Of a stretch of 64,000 nt of DNA, positions 15,678 to 25,320 are shown piece after piece. The stretch is from Nannocystis exedens (GTDB taxonomy: Bacteria > Myxococcota_A > Polyangia > Nannocystales > Nannocystaceae): NCBI RefSeq assembly GCF_002343915.1, contig NZ_NETK01000001.1:5032001-5096000 (forward strand). The letters are read 5' to 3'. The position numbers and the translations under genes were made by a program. The notes beneath the pieces were generated by a model that was not told where the DNA came from, did not search any database, and was given only the letters and a program-made list of their open reading frames with translations. Position 1 is the first letter of the stretch. Each line of letters opens with the position of its first letter.

Positions 15678-18152
15678 ATGTCAGAAGTCGACAAGACGCA
15701 AGCTCCCGCCGACGATTACAACGCCGACTCGATCTCCGTGCTCGAGGGTCTGGAGGCCGTCCGCAAGCGGCCCGGCATGTACATCGGCGACACCAGCGAC
15801 GGCTCCGGCCTCCACAAGATGGTCTTCGAGGTCGTCGACAATTCGATCGACGAGGCCCTCGCCGGGTGGTGCAAGAACATCGAGGTCACCATCCACCCCG
15901 ACAACTCCGTCTCCGTCGACGACGACGGGCGCGGGATCCCGGTCGGACCGATGGAGGTCGGCGGCAAGGTGATGGACGCCGCGATCGTCATCCTCACGGT
16001 CCTGCACGCCGGCGGCAAGTTCAACAACAACAACTACAAGGTCTCCGGCGGTCTGCACGGCGTCGGCGTCTCGGTCGTCAACGCCCTGTCCGACTGGCTG
16101 AAGCTCGAGATCTGGCGCGACAGCAAGGTCCACAACGTCCGCTTCGAGCGCGGCGACGCGGTCACGGGCGTCGAGGTCGCGGGCCGCACCGAGCGACGGG
16201 GCACGCGGGTCCACTTCCACCCCGACCCGCTGATCTTCAGCACCACCGAGATCGACTACGAGGTCCTGGCCAACCGCTTCCGCGAGCTCAGCTTCCTCAA
16301 CCAGGGCGTGCGGCTGCACCTGCGCGACCTCCGGAGCGGCCGCGAGAAGGTGTTCGACGGCGAGGGCGGGATCCCGAGCTTCGTCAAGCTGCTCGCGCAG
16401 CACAAGGAGGCCGTCGGCGACCTCATCGCCTTCAACCGCGACATCGAGTTCGAGTACGAGGGCGAGCAGAAGACGCTCGGCGTCCAGATCGCCATGCAGT
16501 GGACCGACGCCTATCAGGAGACGATCCTCTGCTTCACCAACAACATCGCCAACCGCGACGGCGGCACCCACCTCACCGGCTTCCGCACCGCGCTGACGAA
16601 GGTCGTCAACGCCTACGCCGACAGCAGCGGCCAGCTCAAGGCCCACAAGACCAACCTCGCCGGCGAGGAGGTGCGCGAGGGCCTGGTCGCCATCGTCTCG
16701 ATCCGCCACCCTGACCCGAAGTTCAGCTCGCAGATCAAGGACAAGCTGGTCTCCGGCGAGGTCACCAGCCTGGTGTCCACCGTCGTCACCGAGGAGCTCG
16801 GCAAGTACCTCGAGGAGAACCCGCGCTCGGCCAAGCTCGTGGTCGAGCGGGCGATCCTCGCCGCCCGCGCCCGCGCGGCCGCCCGCAAGGCCCGCGAGAC
16901 CATCACCCGCAAGGGCATCCTCGACGGCCTGTCGCTGCCCGGCAAGCTCGCCGATTGCCAGGAGAAGGCCCCGGAGCACGCCGAAATCTTCATCGTCGAG
17001 GGTGACAGCGCCGGCGGCTCGGCCAAGCAGGGCCGCGATCGCCGGACGCAGGCGATCCTCCCGCTGCGTGGCAAGATCCTCAACGTCGAGAAGGCGCGCG
17101 TCGACAAGATGCTCTCCAGCCAGGAGATCATCACCCTCATCACCGCGCTCGGCACCGGCATCGGCCCCGACAGCTACGACATCAACAAGCTGCGGTACCA
17201 CACCATCGTCATCATGACGGACGCCGACGTCGACGGCTCGCACATCCGCACGCTGCTGCTGACGTTCTTCTACCGCCACTTCCCCGAGATCATCGAGCGC
17301 GAGCACCTCTACATCGCCCAGCCGCCGCTCTACAAGGTCAAGGCCGGCAAGGTCGAGACCTACCTGAAGAACGAGGCCGCGCTCGACGAGTTCATCATCA
17401 ACAACGCCGTCGGCGACCTCGAGCTCGCCATCGGCAACCACGTCGTCTCGGGCGAGGTGTTCGCCGCGATCGCCCGCCAGGGCGCGCGGTACAAGCAGCT
17501 GGTCGAGTCGCTCGCGCGCGAGCACCGGTCGCAGGTCGTCGAGTTCCTGGTCGAGAAGCTCGAGGCTGACGTTAACCTGGCCGCCAGCTTCACCGACGAG
17601 GCCGCCGTGACGGCGCTGGGCGCCGCGCTCAAGGCGGAGGTCACCCCGCGGATCGAGAACAACCCGACCATCGACATCTCCGTCGAGGCCGACCCGACCG
17701 ACCCCGCGCGCAAGCAGCTCCGCGTGCAGATCTTCGTCGACGGCGTGCGCCACGACGAGCTCGTCAACGTCGAGCTGCTCGGCGGCTACCAGCTCACCGA
17801 GCTGCTCAAGATTCGCCGCCAGCTGGTCGACTACGGCACCGGCGACCTGGCCCTGCGCCGCAAGGGCGAGGTGGTGGCCACCCCCAAGCGCCTGCTCGAC
17901 ATCGTCCACCACATCGGCGAGCTCGGCCGCAGCGGCCTGCAGATCCAGCGCTACAAGGGCCTCGGCGAGATGAACCCCGAGCAGCTGTGGGAGACCACGA
18001 TGGACAAGAGCCGCCGCGCCCTCCTCAAGGTCAGCGTCGGCAACAACCTCGAGGCCGACAACGTGTTCGCCGTGCTCATGGGCGACAACGTCGAGCCGCG
18101 TCGCGAGTTCATCACGCAGAACGCCCTCAACGCCCGCAACCTCGACATCTGA
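15678..18152 (+). CDS. gyrB: DNA gyrase subunit B
   Basis: The ATPase subunit of gyrase, which introduces negative supercoils. The 824-residue protein has the GHKL ATPase domain (EVVDNSIDEALAG, DDGRGIPVG, SGGLHGVGVSVVNAL), the TOPRIM domain with EGDSAGGSAKQGRDR near residue 440 and DADVDGSHI near 515, and the C-terminal QRYKGLGEMNPEQLWETTMD. About 170 extra residues between the TOPRIM core and the tail correspond to the insertion known from E. coli-type GyrB. gyrA is not nearby. Confidence 0.97.
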   Translation: MSEVDKTQAPADDYNADSISVLEGLEAVRKRPGMYIGDTSDGSGLHKMVFEVVDNSIDEALAGWCKNIEVTIHPDNSVSVDDDGRGIPVGPMEVGGKVMDAAIVILTVLHAGGKFNNNNYKVSGGLHGVGVSVVNALSDWLKLEIWRDSKVHNVRFERGDAVTGVEVAGRTERRGTRVHFHPDPLIFSTTEIDYEVLANRFRELSFLNQGVRLHLRDLRSGREKVFDGEGGIPSFVKLLAQHKEAVGDLIAFNRDIEFEYEGEQKTLGVQIAMQWTDAYQETILCFTNNIANRDGGTHLTGFRTALTKVVNAYADSSGQLKAHKTNLAGEEVREGLVAIVSIRHPDPKFSSQIKDKLVSGEVTSLVSTVVTEELGKYLEENPRSAKLVVERAILAARARAAARKARETITRKGILDGLSLPGKLADCQEKAPEHAEIFIVEGDSAGGSAKQGRDRRTQAILPLRGKILNVEKARVDKMLSSQEIITLITALGTGIGPDSYDINKLRYHTIVIMTDADVDGSHIRTLLLTFFYRHFPEIIEREHLYIAQPPLYKVKAGKVETYLKNEAALDEFIINNAVGDLELAIGNHVVSGEVFAAIARQGARYKQLVESLAREHRSQVVEFLVEKLEADVNLAASFTDEAAVTALGAALKAEVTPRIENNPTIDISVEADPTDPARKQLRVQIFVDGVRHDELVNVELLGGYQLTELLKIRRQLVDYGTGDLALRRKGEVVATPKRLLDIVHHIGELGRSGLQIQRYKGLGEMNPEQLWETTMDKSRRALLKVSVGNNLEADNVFAVLMGDNVEPRREFITQNALNARNLDI

Positions 18153-18668
18153 GGTCCCCTTGTAAAATGGGGCATGTCTTTCGGGACATGTACTCGTTCT
18201 GGAGTGATTAAAGGACATGCCCGAAAGGACATGTCCTTCAATATTTGCTGCCCCGGCCTCGCGCGAGGTCTCTGCCGGCCGCCGATCGACGGTCGGCGCC
18301 GTACCGCTGTCGGCTGCCATCCGGCGGCGCGCTCGAGCGGCCGTGTCCTGCTCCCGGCCACCGCTGCTACGCCGTCGTCTCCGGGGTCTCGCTCGCGTCT
18401 CCCCGGGAGAGCGCGCGGACCGGCGAGTAGCGGCAACGACCTGCTCGCGGCCACCTCGTCGATTCGCAAGGTCTAGCGCCGGCGCGCAGCGAGACGTCGC
18501 TGGATTGGAGCAGCCGCTGCACCTGCTCGTGGTCCGCGAGGCCTCGCCTGCAGGCGTGCCTCCCGTCCCCGTCGCAGGACCCGCTGCGGCCGGACCGAGC
18601 GCTCGCGAGGCGCCGCCCAGGACCGCCGTTTCACGACGATCTCAGCACGTCCGGAGAGACATACTGAC
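18153..18668. other. Spacer after gyrB with TGTCC-type dyads
   Basis: No gene is visible. Just after gyrB come the hairpin CATGTC-tttcgg-GACATG (18173-18190) and the perfect 14-bp palindrome AAGGACATGTCCTT (18225-18238), members of the dyad family found throughout the window. The first could act as a weak terminator for gyrB, although no T-run follows. The rest is GC-rich without recognisable structure. Confidence 0.6.
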
Positions 18669-19163
18669 TCAGCCCGGCGCCTTGTCCCACGCGACCTTGT
18701 CGCCGCAGTGGAGCATCATCATCCCGTGGTACGGGTTGATGATCTCGCCCGTCTTCTGCACCCAGTAGGCCCCCTTGTTATTGAAGGCCATCGGGCAGAA
18801 GACCACCTCGTAGCCGGCGCGCTGGTCGCTGTGGTTCTTCAAGAACGAGATGAGGCCCATGCTCATCTTCTCGAAGCCGGCGCGGGCCGTGTCGATGTCC
18901 TGAGCTGCGACGCGACCGGCGCCGGCGACGACCTCGGGGATGCCGGCTTCTTTTTGCAGCGGCTCGGCCGCGACCACTACCTGGGCCGAGAGCTCGGACA
19001 GCTTGTCGAGGCGGTCGGCTGCCAGCGTCTCCTGGATCGCCACGTAGGGCTGCACGATCGACGTCGGCGCCGGCGGTGCGGACTTGCCGGCCTCGCTGCT
19101 GCAGGCCACGGCGGCGATGAACGTGAGCAGGATGCGCCTCGGCACGTTACCCACGTACCACAT
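18669..19163 (-). CDS. Lipoprotein with DUF3347 domain
   Basis: A probable lipoprotein: an N-terminal hydrophobic segment ends in AAVAC at the expected lipidation site. The C-terminal half carries the DUF3347 signature (FCPMAFNNKGAYWVQ, NPYHGMMMLHCGD), best known from the tails of heavy-metal efflux adaptor proteins, with conserved Cys, Met and His that suggest metal (probably copper) binding. The free-standing form here is 164 residues. Start alternatives are the ATG at 19163 or a GTG at 19145; the latter gives a more compact signal peptide. It is divergent from the next gene with about 32 bp between. Confidence 0.75.
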   Translation of the reverse strand: MWYVGNVPRRILLTFIAAVACSSEAGKSAPPAPTSIVQPYVAIQETLAADRLDKLSELSAQVVVAAEPLQKEAGIPEVVAGAGRVAAQDIDTARAGFEKMSMGLISFLKNHSDQRAGYEVVFCPMAFNNKGAYWVQKTGEIINPYHGMMMLHCGDKVAWDKAPG

Positions 19164-19195
19164 GCCCGGACCTTGCGGTAGAGTCCGGCCGGCTC

Positions 19196-20962
19196 ATGCT
19201 CGCGCCCGTCCTCGCTCTCTGGCTCGCGCCGGCGCCTCCGGAGACGGCCTCCAGCGCTCGATTGCCGGAAGACGTCCCGCTCGCCAGCGAACCGTCCGGC
19301 GCCGGCATCGCGGCACCCGCCGAGCAGTCGCCCGCGAGCCCCACGGGCGACGCGACCGCCGAGCCCGCCAAGCCCGCGACCTCGAGCAACGGCGGCTTCT
19401 TCGGCGGCGACGTCACCACCGCTGCGCCTGCCCCGGCGGGCGAGGGTCCGAGCAAGGCTCCGCCGATGCCGGAGATCGAGGAGCTCCCGTCGCGCTCCGC
19501 TCCGCCGCCGAAGAAACCTGGTCTTTCGGCCCTGTTCGGTCCGAAGGATCGCAAGCCGGTCAGCGGCGGCGGCGTCGGCTTCTTCGATCCCGGCAAGCTC
19601 GACGACACCGGCCCGGGCGGCAGCGGCGGCATCCAGGTCCGCGGCTACCTCGGCTTCAACTTCACCGTCGCGCAGCGCACCGACCTCAGCGCCCGCGACC
19701 CCGAGACCGGCACCTTCCCGCAGCTCAAGACCTTGCCGTACTTCGGCGGCGGCGCGGCCAACCTCTACGTCGGCGCCCCGATCTACAGCGACGTCGTCTA
19801 CGCGCGGATCGCCTTCGAGTTCATCTCGATCCCTCGCGCCAGCCCCGTCGCCCCCGACGTCACCCCGAACTACGCCCCGATCGTGCTCATGGAGGCCGCG
19901 GTGCTCGAGGTGAACCCGTTCGCGTGGGCCAAGAAGAGCCCGCGCTGGTTCGCCGAGGGTTTCAAAATTTCGGGCGGCGTCTTCATCGTCCCGTTCGGCC
20001 TCGAGGACGAGGAGCACGACGCGCCCGTGCGTTGGTGGGTCACGCGGCCGCTGGCGATGAGCGTCGGTCGCGTCTATCCCGGCTCGTGGATCGACATGGG
20101 CGTCACCATCAAGTGGAAGCCGACCTTCGGCGGCGCCCGCCCGATCCGCCCGCTCGAGATCGACCTCGGCGTCGTCAACGGCGACGCGTGCACGCAGACC
20201 CGCACGATGGACGCGCTGTACCGCTATCAACCGGTCGGCCAGGCGGTCCCGCCGTGCGAACGGCAGCTCCGCGACGTCGAGGTCCCGCGCGGCGACGGCT
20301 TCGTCCTCGGCATCACGCCCGACAACAACGGCAACAAGTCGCTGCTCGCTCGCCTGCAGATCCGTCCGGTGCCGGCGCTCAACTTCGGCGGCTCGTACAT
20401 CTGGGGCACGCACCCGCAGAGTCAGTTCCCGTCGCCGCAGTACATGGGCAAGGGCTATCCCGACACCGTGCAGGCGCCGACCTGGCGCGTCGGTGCGCAC
20501 TTCGACTTGAACCTCGACGAGGTCGTCGCCAGCCCCTACCCCTTGCCGCACCTGCGCGGCGAGTTCGTGTACGGCGTCGACAGCGTCGGCAAGACGATGA
20601 TGATGCTCGGCGAGCAGGCGCTCGCGGATCGCCGCATGCTCGGCGGCTACGCCCAGATCGCGCAGCCGCTGTGGCGGCGCAAGAAGACGAGGCTTCCCGG
20701 CCTCATCGTGCAGTACCGCTTCGACTTCGCCGACCCCGATCGCGCCGTCCCGGGCCGCACCAAAGACGGCTACGTGCTGTCAGACTTCGCCGACCGCTAT
20801 CTCTACGACGAGGCGTTGCAGGCGCACGTCGTCGGCCTGCGGTTCCCGGTGCTGCCGCGCTTCAACCTCAAGGGCGAATACATGTTCGTGCGCGAGGAGG
20901 GCGGGCGCAGCAACCGCGTGTTCAACGACGCGTTCAGCCTGCAGGCCGTGGCCGACTTCTAG
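19196..20962 (+). CDS. Putative outer-membrane beta-barrel (porin-like) protein
   Basis: A 588-residue protein with an N-terminal hydrophobic signal-like segment, a low-complexity Pro/Ala/Gly/Ser region to about residue 140, then alternating hydrophobic and polar strands rich in Gly, Tyr and Phe, ending in phenylalanine (QAVADF), as outer-membrane barrels do. Segments such as GGIQVRGYLGFNFTVAQRTDL and PVLPRFNLKGEYMF are barrel-like. I cannot place it in a named porin family. It opens a plus-strand run of four genes ending in a membrane Fe-S protein. Confidence 0.65.
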   Translation: MLAPVLALWLAPAPPETASSARLPEDVPLASEPSGAGIAAPAEQSPASPTGDATAEPAKPATSSNGGFFGGDVTTAAPAPAGEGPSKAPPMPEIEELPSRSAPPPKKPGLSALFGPKDRKPVSGGGVGFFDPGKLDDTGPGGSGGIQVRGYLGFNFTVAQRTDLSARDPETGTFPQLKTLPYFGGGAANLYVGAPIYSDVVYARIAFEFISIPRASPVAPDVTPNYAPIVLMEAAVLEVNPFAWAKKSPRWFAEGFKISGGVFIVPFGLEDEEHDAPVRWWVTRPLAMSVGRVYPGSWIDMGVTIKWKPTFGGARPIRPLEIDLGVVNGDACTQTRTMDALYRYQPVGQAVPPCERQLRDVEVPRGDGFVLGITPDNNGNKSLLARLQIRPVPALNFGGSYIWGTHPQSQFPSPQYMGKGYPDTVQAPTWRVGAHFDLNLDEVVASPYPLPHLRGEFVYGVDSVGKTMMMLGEQALADRRMLGGYAQIAQPLWRRKKTRLPGLIVQYRFDFADPDRAVPGRTKDGYVLSDFADRYLYDEALQAHVVGLRFPVLPRFNLKGEYMFVREEGGRSNRVFNDAFSLQAVADF

Positions 20963-21093
20963 CGCCACGTGCGCCCGTGCGAGCGCGCACAGGGGTGGTG
21001 GCGCAGCGGTTCGGCTCGCTGAAGCTTTCCGGGTGCCTTGACGTCCCGGCCATCACGCGGGGATGCTTCACCCTGAAGGCCCGCAGGACGCCC

Positions 21094-21708
21094 ATGACCC
21101 GCCTGACCCGCTTCGCTGCCAAGGTTTGTTTGGGACTGCTCTTTTGCCTCGCGCTGGCGCCACAGCGGTCCGAGGCGCACCTGGCGAAGTGGGGAAGTTG
21201 GGAGATTACCCACCGGAACTTGATGAAGTTGTTTCCGGACGCGGACCCCAACGGCTGGCGGATCAAGCGCTACCAGTACTCGGACAGCGAAGTGAAGCTG
21301 CTCGAGGCCGAGCTCGGGTTCGAGCTCTACCCCGAGGACAAGCTGCCCGAGTTCTTCATCGCCTCGGACGCGCAGGGCAACTTCCTCGGCGTCGCCATCT
21401 TCATCGACCCGCGGACCAAGCCGAAGATCCTCGACGGCGGCATTTTGACGCTCGAAGTCGGGATCGGTGTCAACGCCGAGGGCAAGATCAGCCGCATCAA
21501 GGTCTACGACTACCGCGGCAACGTCGCCCTCGCTCAGGACGCCTTCCTCAACCAGCTCCGCGGCCGCGAGCTCGACTCCAACTTCAAGATGGGAGTCGGC
21601 GGCCTCGTCGCCGTCGCTGGCGAGCCGGAGGAGAGCCAGCTCGTCGGCAACGCTGCCCGTGAGGCGCTGCTCCTCATGAAGGTCGCCCTGGGTCGCCGCG
21701 ACGGCTGA
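21094..21708 (+). CDS. Periplasmic FMN-binding-domain-like protein
   Basis: A 204-residue exported protein: signal peptide to about residue 28 (ending RSEAH). Residues about 95-200 resemble the FMN_bind domain of NosR, RnfG and NqrC: GVAIFIDPRTKPKIL, then VGIGVNAEGKISRIKVYDYRGN, then FLNQLRGREL and a C-terminal helix. The S-G-A-T motif whose threonine carries FMN covalently in RnfG and NqrC is not visible (the region reads VAGEPEESQLVGNAA), so flavin binding may be non-covalent or lost. The ATG at 21094 is chosen because the signal peptide starts there; the frame is open further upstream. Confidence 0.6.
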   Translation: MTRLTRFAAKVCLGLLFCLALAPQRSEAHLAKWGSWEITHRNLMKLFPDADPNGWRIKRYQYSDSEVKLLEAELGFELYPEDKLPEFFIASDAQGNFLGVAIFIDPRTKPKILDGGILTLEVGIGVNAEGKISRIKVYDYRGNVALAQDAFLNQLRGRELDSNFKMGVGGLVAVAGEPEESQLVGNAAREALLLMKVALGRRDG

Positions 21709-21742
21709 ACCGCTGCGCTCGACTGTGCTAGCGTCACGGGCG

Positions 21743-23212
21743 ATGGCCTCGTCCCGCGCGCTCCGTGTCCGCAGCTTCGGCCTCGTGCTCTGCTCGACGA
21801 GCATCGTGCTGTCGCACGGCTGCCTCGAGGAAAACCCCGTCGATCCGACCGACACGATGGGGACCGACGATCCCACCGCCGGCACGGGCGACACCACCGC
21901 CGGCGCCGAGGCCGGCCTCCTCGCCTGCGCGAGCCCGCCCTGCACCGTGCTGGTCGTCAGCCAGACCCTCGACGACCGCATCGACGTCTACGACGTCACC
22001 GCCGCGCCGTACCTGCGCGGGCGGATCGGCACCGACCTCAAGTTCGATCCCTCGGGCGAGCAGGTCATGGGCAACCTGCTCGACGAGCCCTACGGCCTCC
22101 TGCTCGACGACGACCACCTCTGGGCCGCGATCGGTCACTACCCCGACACCGACCGCGGGTCGCTGCTCGCCTACCCGCGCGCGGCCTTCGCCGACGTCGC
22201 GCAGGGCGAGGTGTTCGCCGAGGACAAGTACTTCGCGGCGGGCGAGTTCTCGGCCGGCGTGCTCGACCTGCCGTTCGGTCGCCAGGAGGCCATCTTCCTG
22301 CTGCGGCACCCGAGCGGGCGGATCCTCGTCGGCGTGTTCGCCAACGACCTCCGCGCCGCCAGCTGGCCCGAGCCGAGCGAGCTCCTCGTCGTCGACCCCG
22401 ACGACCTGCGGCCCGAGGCGATCGGCGCGTTCAGCCTCGACCTCGACACCACCCCGTGCAACGGCGGGTGGAAGATCGCCGCCCTCGACGACGACGTCTC
22501 GCGCGTCGCCTTCGCCTGCGACGGCAACGACGCCGTCGCCGTCGTCAGCCTGCCCGGCGGCTTCGCCGACCTCGCGCCGGCCGACGCCGCCGCCGGCATG
22601 AGCGCCTGCAGCACGCCGCTGGCGAGCGGCACCGTCACCACGCAGTTCGTCGCGCCCGACGGCGCCGGCGGCCTGCTCGCCGTGCAGTCGCAGATCCTCG
22701 AGCCGCCCAAGCTGTGGAGCATCAACGGCAATTGCGGCATCGCGGGGGCGCCCGGTGACGAGCTCCCGCCCGAGCTCGACAGCGTCCGGGTCGTCCGCGA
22801 GCCGGCGCTGCTCCGCCCGGCGGGCGGCGGCCAGCCGGCGATGTGGCTCCTCGCCAGCGAGACGCCGGTGCCGGGCGTGCTGATCGTCCGCGGCGGCGCG
22901 TCGCCCACGGTATGCGGCCAGGTCAGCGGTCTCGACGCGATCGAGGGCGCCGAGAACGCCCCGTTCGCGCTCACGCTCGACGCCTCGCGCACGCACCTGG
23001 CGATCGGCGCCGGCCCCGTCAGCAACCCGCCGTTCGCCGAGGGCCGCGGGCAGGTCCTGTGGGCCACGCTCGACCTCGCGGAGCTCGACAGCTGCGCCGT
23101 CGCGGCCACCGAGGTCGTCGACCTGACCGAAGGGACATTCGTGGCGACCGACCCGCGGACGTGGGTGCGCGCGCCGAACATGCTCCTCATCGCCGAGCTC
23201 GGAGGCTCGTGA
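21743..23212 (+). CDS. Lipoprotein of unknown function
   Basis: A 489-residue predicted lipoprotein: basic N-terminus, hydrophobic stretch, and lipobox LSHGC followed by an acidic, Thr-rich linker (DPTDTMGTDDPTAG), as seen in other lipoproteins of this lineage. The body has repeated blade-like segments (LLLDDDHLWAAIGHYPDTDRGSLLAYPR; AALDDDVSRVAFACDGNDAVAVV) that suggest a beta-propeller, but no specific family is recognised. A GTG at 21725 would add six residues before the signal; the ATG at 21743 is preferred. Its stop overlaps the next start (TGATG), so the two genes are coupled. Confidence 0.7.
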   Translation: MASSRALRVRSFGLVLCSTSIVLSHGCLEENPVDPTDTMGTDDPTAGTGDTTAGAEAGLLACASPPCTVLVVSQTLDDRIDVYDVTAAPYLRGRIGTDLKFDPSGEQVMGNLLDEPYGLLLDDDHLWAAIGHYPDTDRGSLLAYPRAAFADVAQGEVFAEDKYFAAGEFSAGVLDLPFGRQEAIFLLRHPSGRILVGVFANDLRAASWPEPSELLVVDPDDLRPEAIGAFSLDLDTTPCNGGWKIAALDDDVSRVAFACDGNDAVAVVSLPGGFADLAPADAAAGMSACSTPLASGTVTTQFVAPDGAGGLLAVQSQILEPPKLWSINGNCGIAGAPGDELPPELDSVRVVREPALLRPAGGGQPAMWLLASETPVPGVLIVRGGASPTVCGQVSGLDAIEGAENAPFALTLDASRTHLAIGAGPVSNPPFAEGRGQVLWATLDLAELDSCAVAATEVVDLTEGTFVATDPRTWVRAPNMLLIAELGGS

Positions 23213-25320
23213 TGACGCGTCGGCGTCTCCCCATCTTGCAACCCCGCGCCGAGGGCGGCGACGAAGATCCGCTCGCGCTGCTCCGCGGCGGTCGCTTCGC
23301 CCGCTGGTTCGCGTCGTCGCTGGCGGTGGTCGGGCTGTTCTGGATCGTCAGCGACCGCGTCGAGGCCCGCGACACCGCCCACGCCGTCGTCCTCGTCCAC
23401 ACCGCCCTGCAGGCCCCGCCGCAGCCGCCGATCGAAGACATCACGCCGGCGCCGCCGAAGCCGCCGATCGAGGACATTACGGCGCCGAAGCCGCCGGTGG
23501 AGGACATCAAGCCCGGGCGCGCGCCGCCGCCTCCGCCGATCGAGGACATCACGCCGCCGCGCAAGCCCGGCGAGTCGACCGACGAGTTCGGGCGCAAGCG
23601 CACCGGCACGGGCGCGCTCGTGCTCGAGGAGGGCGAGCCGGACGAGTCGGTCGGCCTGCCCACGCAGCAGCGGCAGGAGATCGCCAGCGGCGGGTTCTTC
23701 GACCCGACGGCGTTCGACGACGTCAAGACCGTCAAGAAGAAGGCCTACGTCCACCTGATGCCGGGGATCCCCAACGAGGCGTTCTTCGCCGGCGTCGTGC
23801 TCATCCTGCTGCTGTCGTTCAGCCTGTTCGAGCGCCACGGCAGCCGTGACAAGCGGGCGCGCAACTACTGGCACCTCGAGCTCACCCGCTTCGCCTGGCT
23901 GAAGCGGGCGATCAAGAGCCGATGGTTTCAGCCGGCCGTGCAGATCCCGGTGGTGATCGCGTTCCTCGGCGTGATCGTCATCGGCCTCATCGGCTCGCAG
24001 GAGCCGGGTCGCAACCTCGCGCCGGTGCTCACCTGGAACATCTGGTGGATCGGCCTCATCTTCATGGTGCTGCTGTTCGGCAACCTGTGGTGCTTCATGT
24101 GCCCGTGGACCGCGATCCCCGACTGGATCATGCGCCGCAGCTTCACGAAGGTGCGCCCGATCGCCTCGCTGGCGAAGAAGTACCCGCGCTTCAAGCTGTG
24201 GATGTGGCCGGCGATCGTGCTGTTCGCCTTCATCACCTGGCTCGAGATCGTGTTCGACGCGGCCAACCGCCCGTGGCTGACGTCGGTGCTCGGGATCTTC
24301 ATGATCCTGCTCAGCTGGGTGCTGCTGGTCGTGTACGAGCGCAAGGCGATGTGCCGCTACGTCTGCTACGTCGGCCGCGTCTCGGGTCAGTACGCGATGA
24401 TGGGGATGGTCGAGCTGCGCCGGCGCGACAACGACGTCTGCCGCCACTGCGCCACCAAGGACTGCTACCGCGGCAGCCCGCGCGGCTACCCCTGCCCCAC
24501 CCACGAGTTCATGGGGGCGATGAACGAGAACCAGTACTGCACGCTCTGCACCGAGTGCGTGAAGAGCTGCCCGCACGACAACATCGCCCTCAACCTGCGG
24601 CCGAGCGGCGAGGACGTGCTGCACGCCCACCGCTCGCGCTCGGACGAGGCCTACATGGCGCTGCTGATCTTCATCGTCAGCGCCTTCCACGGCGCGGCCA
24701 TGATCCCGCTGTGGATGGAGTGGGAGAACGCGCTGCGGACCGCGATCATCGACGGGCAGACCGCGCTGTTCGGCGCCGACCTGCTCGGCTTCGGCGGCAG
24801 CCACGGCGGCACGATGACGTTCACGGTCATGATGCTGGCGTGCATCCTCGGCCCCGCCGTCATCTATGCCGCGCTGTGCTGGCTGATGCGCCTCGCCAGC
24901 GGGCGCCGCGACATCACCACGCGCAAGCTGTTCATCAAGTTCAGCTACACGCTCCTGCCGATCGCCCTGTTCTATCACCTGGCCCACAACGCCGTGCACG
25001 TGTTCTGGGAGTGGTCGAAGGTCCGGCGCCTGATCAGCGACCCGCTCGGCTGGGGTCACGACTTCTTCGGCACCGCCCGCGCGCCGCTGACCGCGTTGTG
25101 GTCGCCGGAGACGATCTGGTACGTCCAGGTCGCGCTGATCGTCATCGGCCACATCTACGGCATCTACGTCGCCCAGCGCGAGTCGAACCGCCTCTACGCC
25201 GACGACCGCAAGGCCGCGCTGCGCGTCCACCTGGTCATGATGGTCGGCATGATCCTCATGAGCCTGCTCAGCCTGTGGCTGCTGGCCCAGCCGATGTTCA
25301 TGCGCACCGCCGACCTGTGA
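23212..25320 (+). CDS. NosR/CcoG-like polytopic membrane ferredoxin with repeat linker
   Basis: A 702-residue inner-membrane iron-sulfur protein. After a first helix (about 28-46), a linker holds four copies of PP-[IV]-EDI-[TK] (72-114). The membrane core has WCFMCP (Cys294, Cys297) and CRYVC (Cys381, Cys385), the paired-cysteine motifs of the NosR/NapH/CcoG group, followed by two 4Fe-4S sites: Cys410-x2-Cys413-x4-Cys418 with Cys428, and Cys443-x2-Cys446-x2-Cys449-x3-Cys453-Pro. Several helices follow, with histidines in FYHLAHNAVH. It probably passes electrons across the inner membrane; the donor and acceptor are unknown. CcoG is an alternative, but this protein is much longer and no cbb3 oxidase genes are adjacent. 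Confidence 0.8.
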   Translation: MTRRRLPILQPRAEGGDEDPLALLRGGRFARWFASSLAVVGLFWIVSDRVEARDTAHAVVLVHTALQAPPQPPIEDITPAPPKPPIEDITAPKPPVEDIKPGRAPPPPPIEDITPPRKPGESTDEFGRKRTGTGALVLEEGEPDESVGLPTQQRQEIASGGFFDPTAFDDVKTVKKKAYVHLMPGIPNEAFFAGVVLILLLSFSLFERHGSRDKRARNYWHLELTRFAWLKRAIKSRWFQPAVQIPVVIAFLGVIVIGLIGSQEPGRNLAPVLTWNIWWIGLIFMVLLFGNLWCFMCPWTAIPDWIMRRSFTKVRPIASLAKKYPRFKLWMWPAIVLFAFITWLEIVFDAANRPWLTSVLGIFMILLSWVLLVVYERKAMCRYVCYVGRVSGQYAMMGMVELRRRDNDVCRHCATKDCYRGSPRGYPCPTHEFMGAMNENQYCTLCTECVKSCPHDNIALNLRPSGEDVLHAHRSRSDEAYMALLIFIVSAFHGAAMIPLWMEWENALRTAIIDGQTALFGADLLGFGGSHGGTMTFTVMMLACILGPAVIYAALCWLMRLASGRRDITTRKLFIKFSYTLLPIALFYHLAHNAVHVFWEWSKVRRLISDPLGWGHDFFGTARAPLTALWSPETIWYVQVALIVIGHIYGIYVAQRESNRLYADDRKAALRVHLVMMVGMILMSLLSLWLLAQPMFMRTADL

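Noticed and set aside
18173..18238. LexA/SOS boxes
   Set aside because: The dyads recur after unrelated genes and not specifically before repair genes; uvrB lacks one upstream. The sequence does not match a LexA box I know.
15681..18320. An 879-codon frame opposite gyrB
   Set aside because: It is the antisense of a certain gyrB gene, with the Val/Asp/Leu-rich composition typical of such shadows. The same applies to long frames opposite yidC, uvrB, the membrane ferredoxin and the DUF255 gene.
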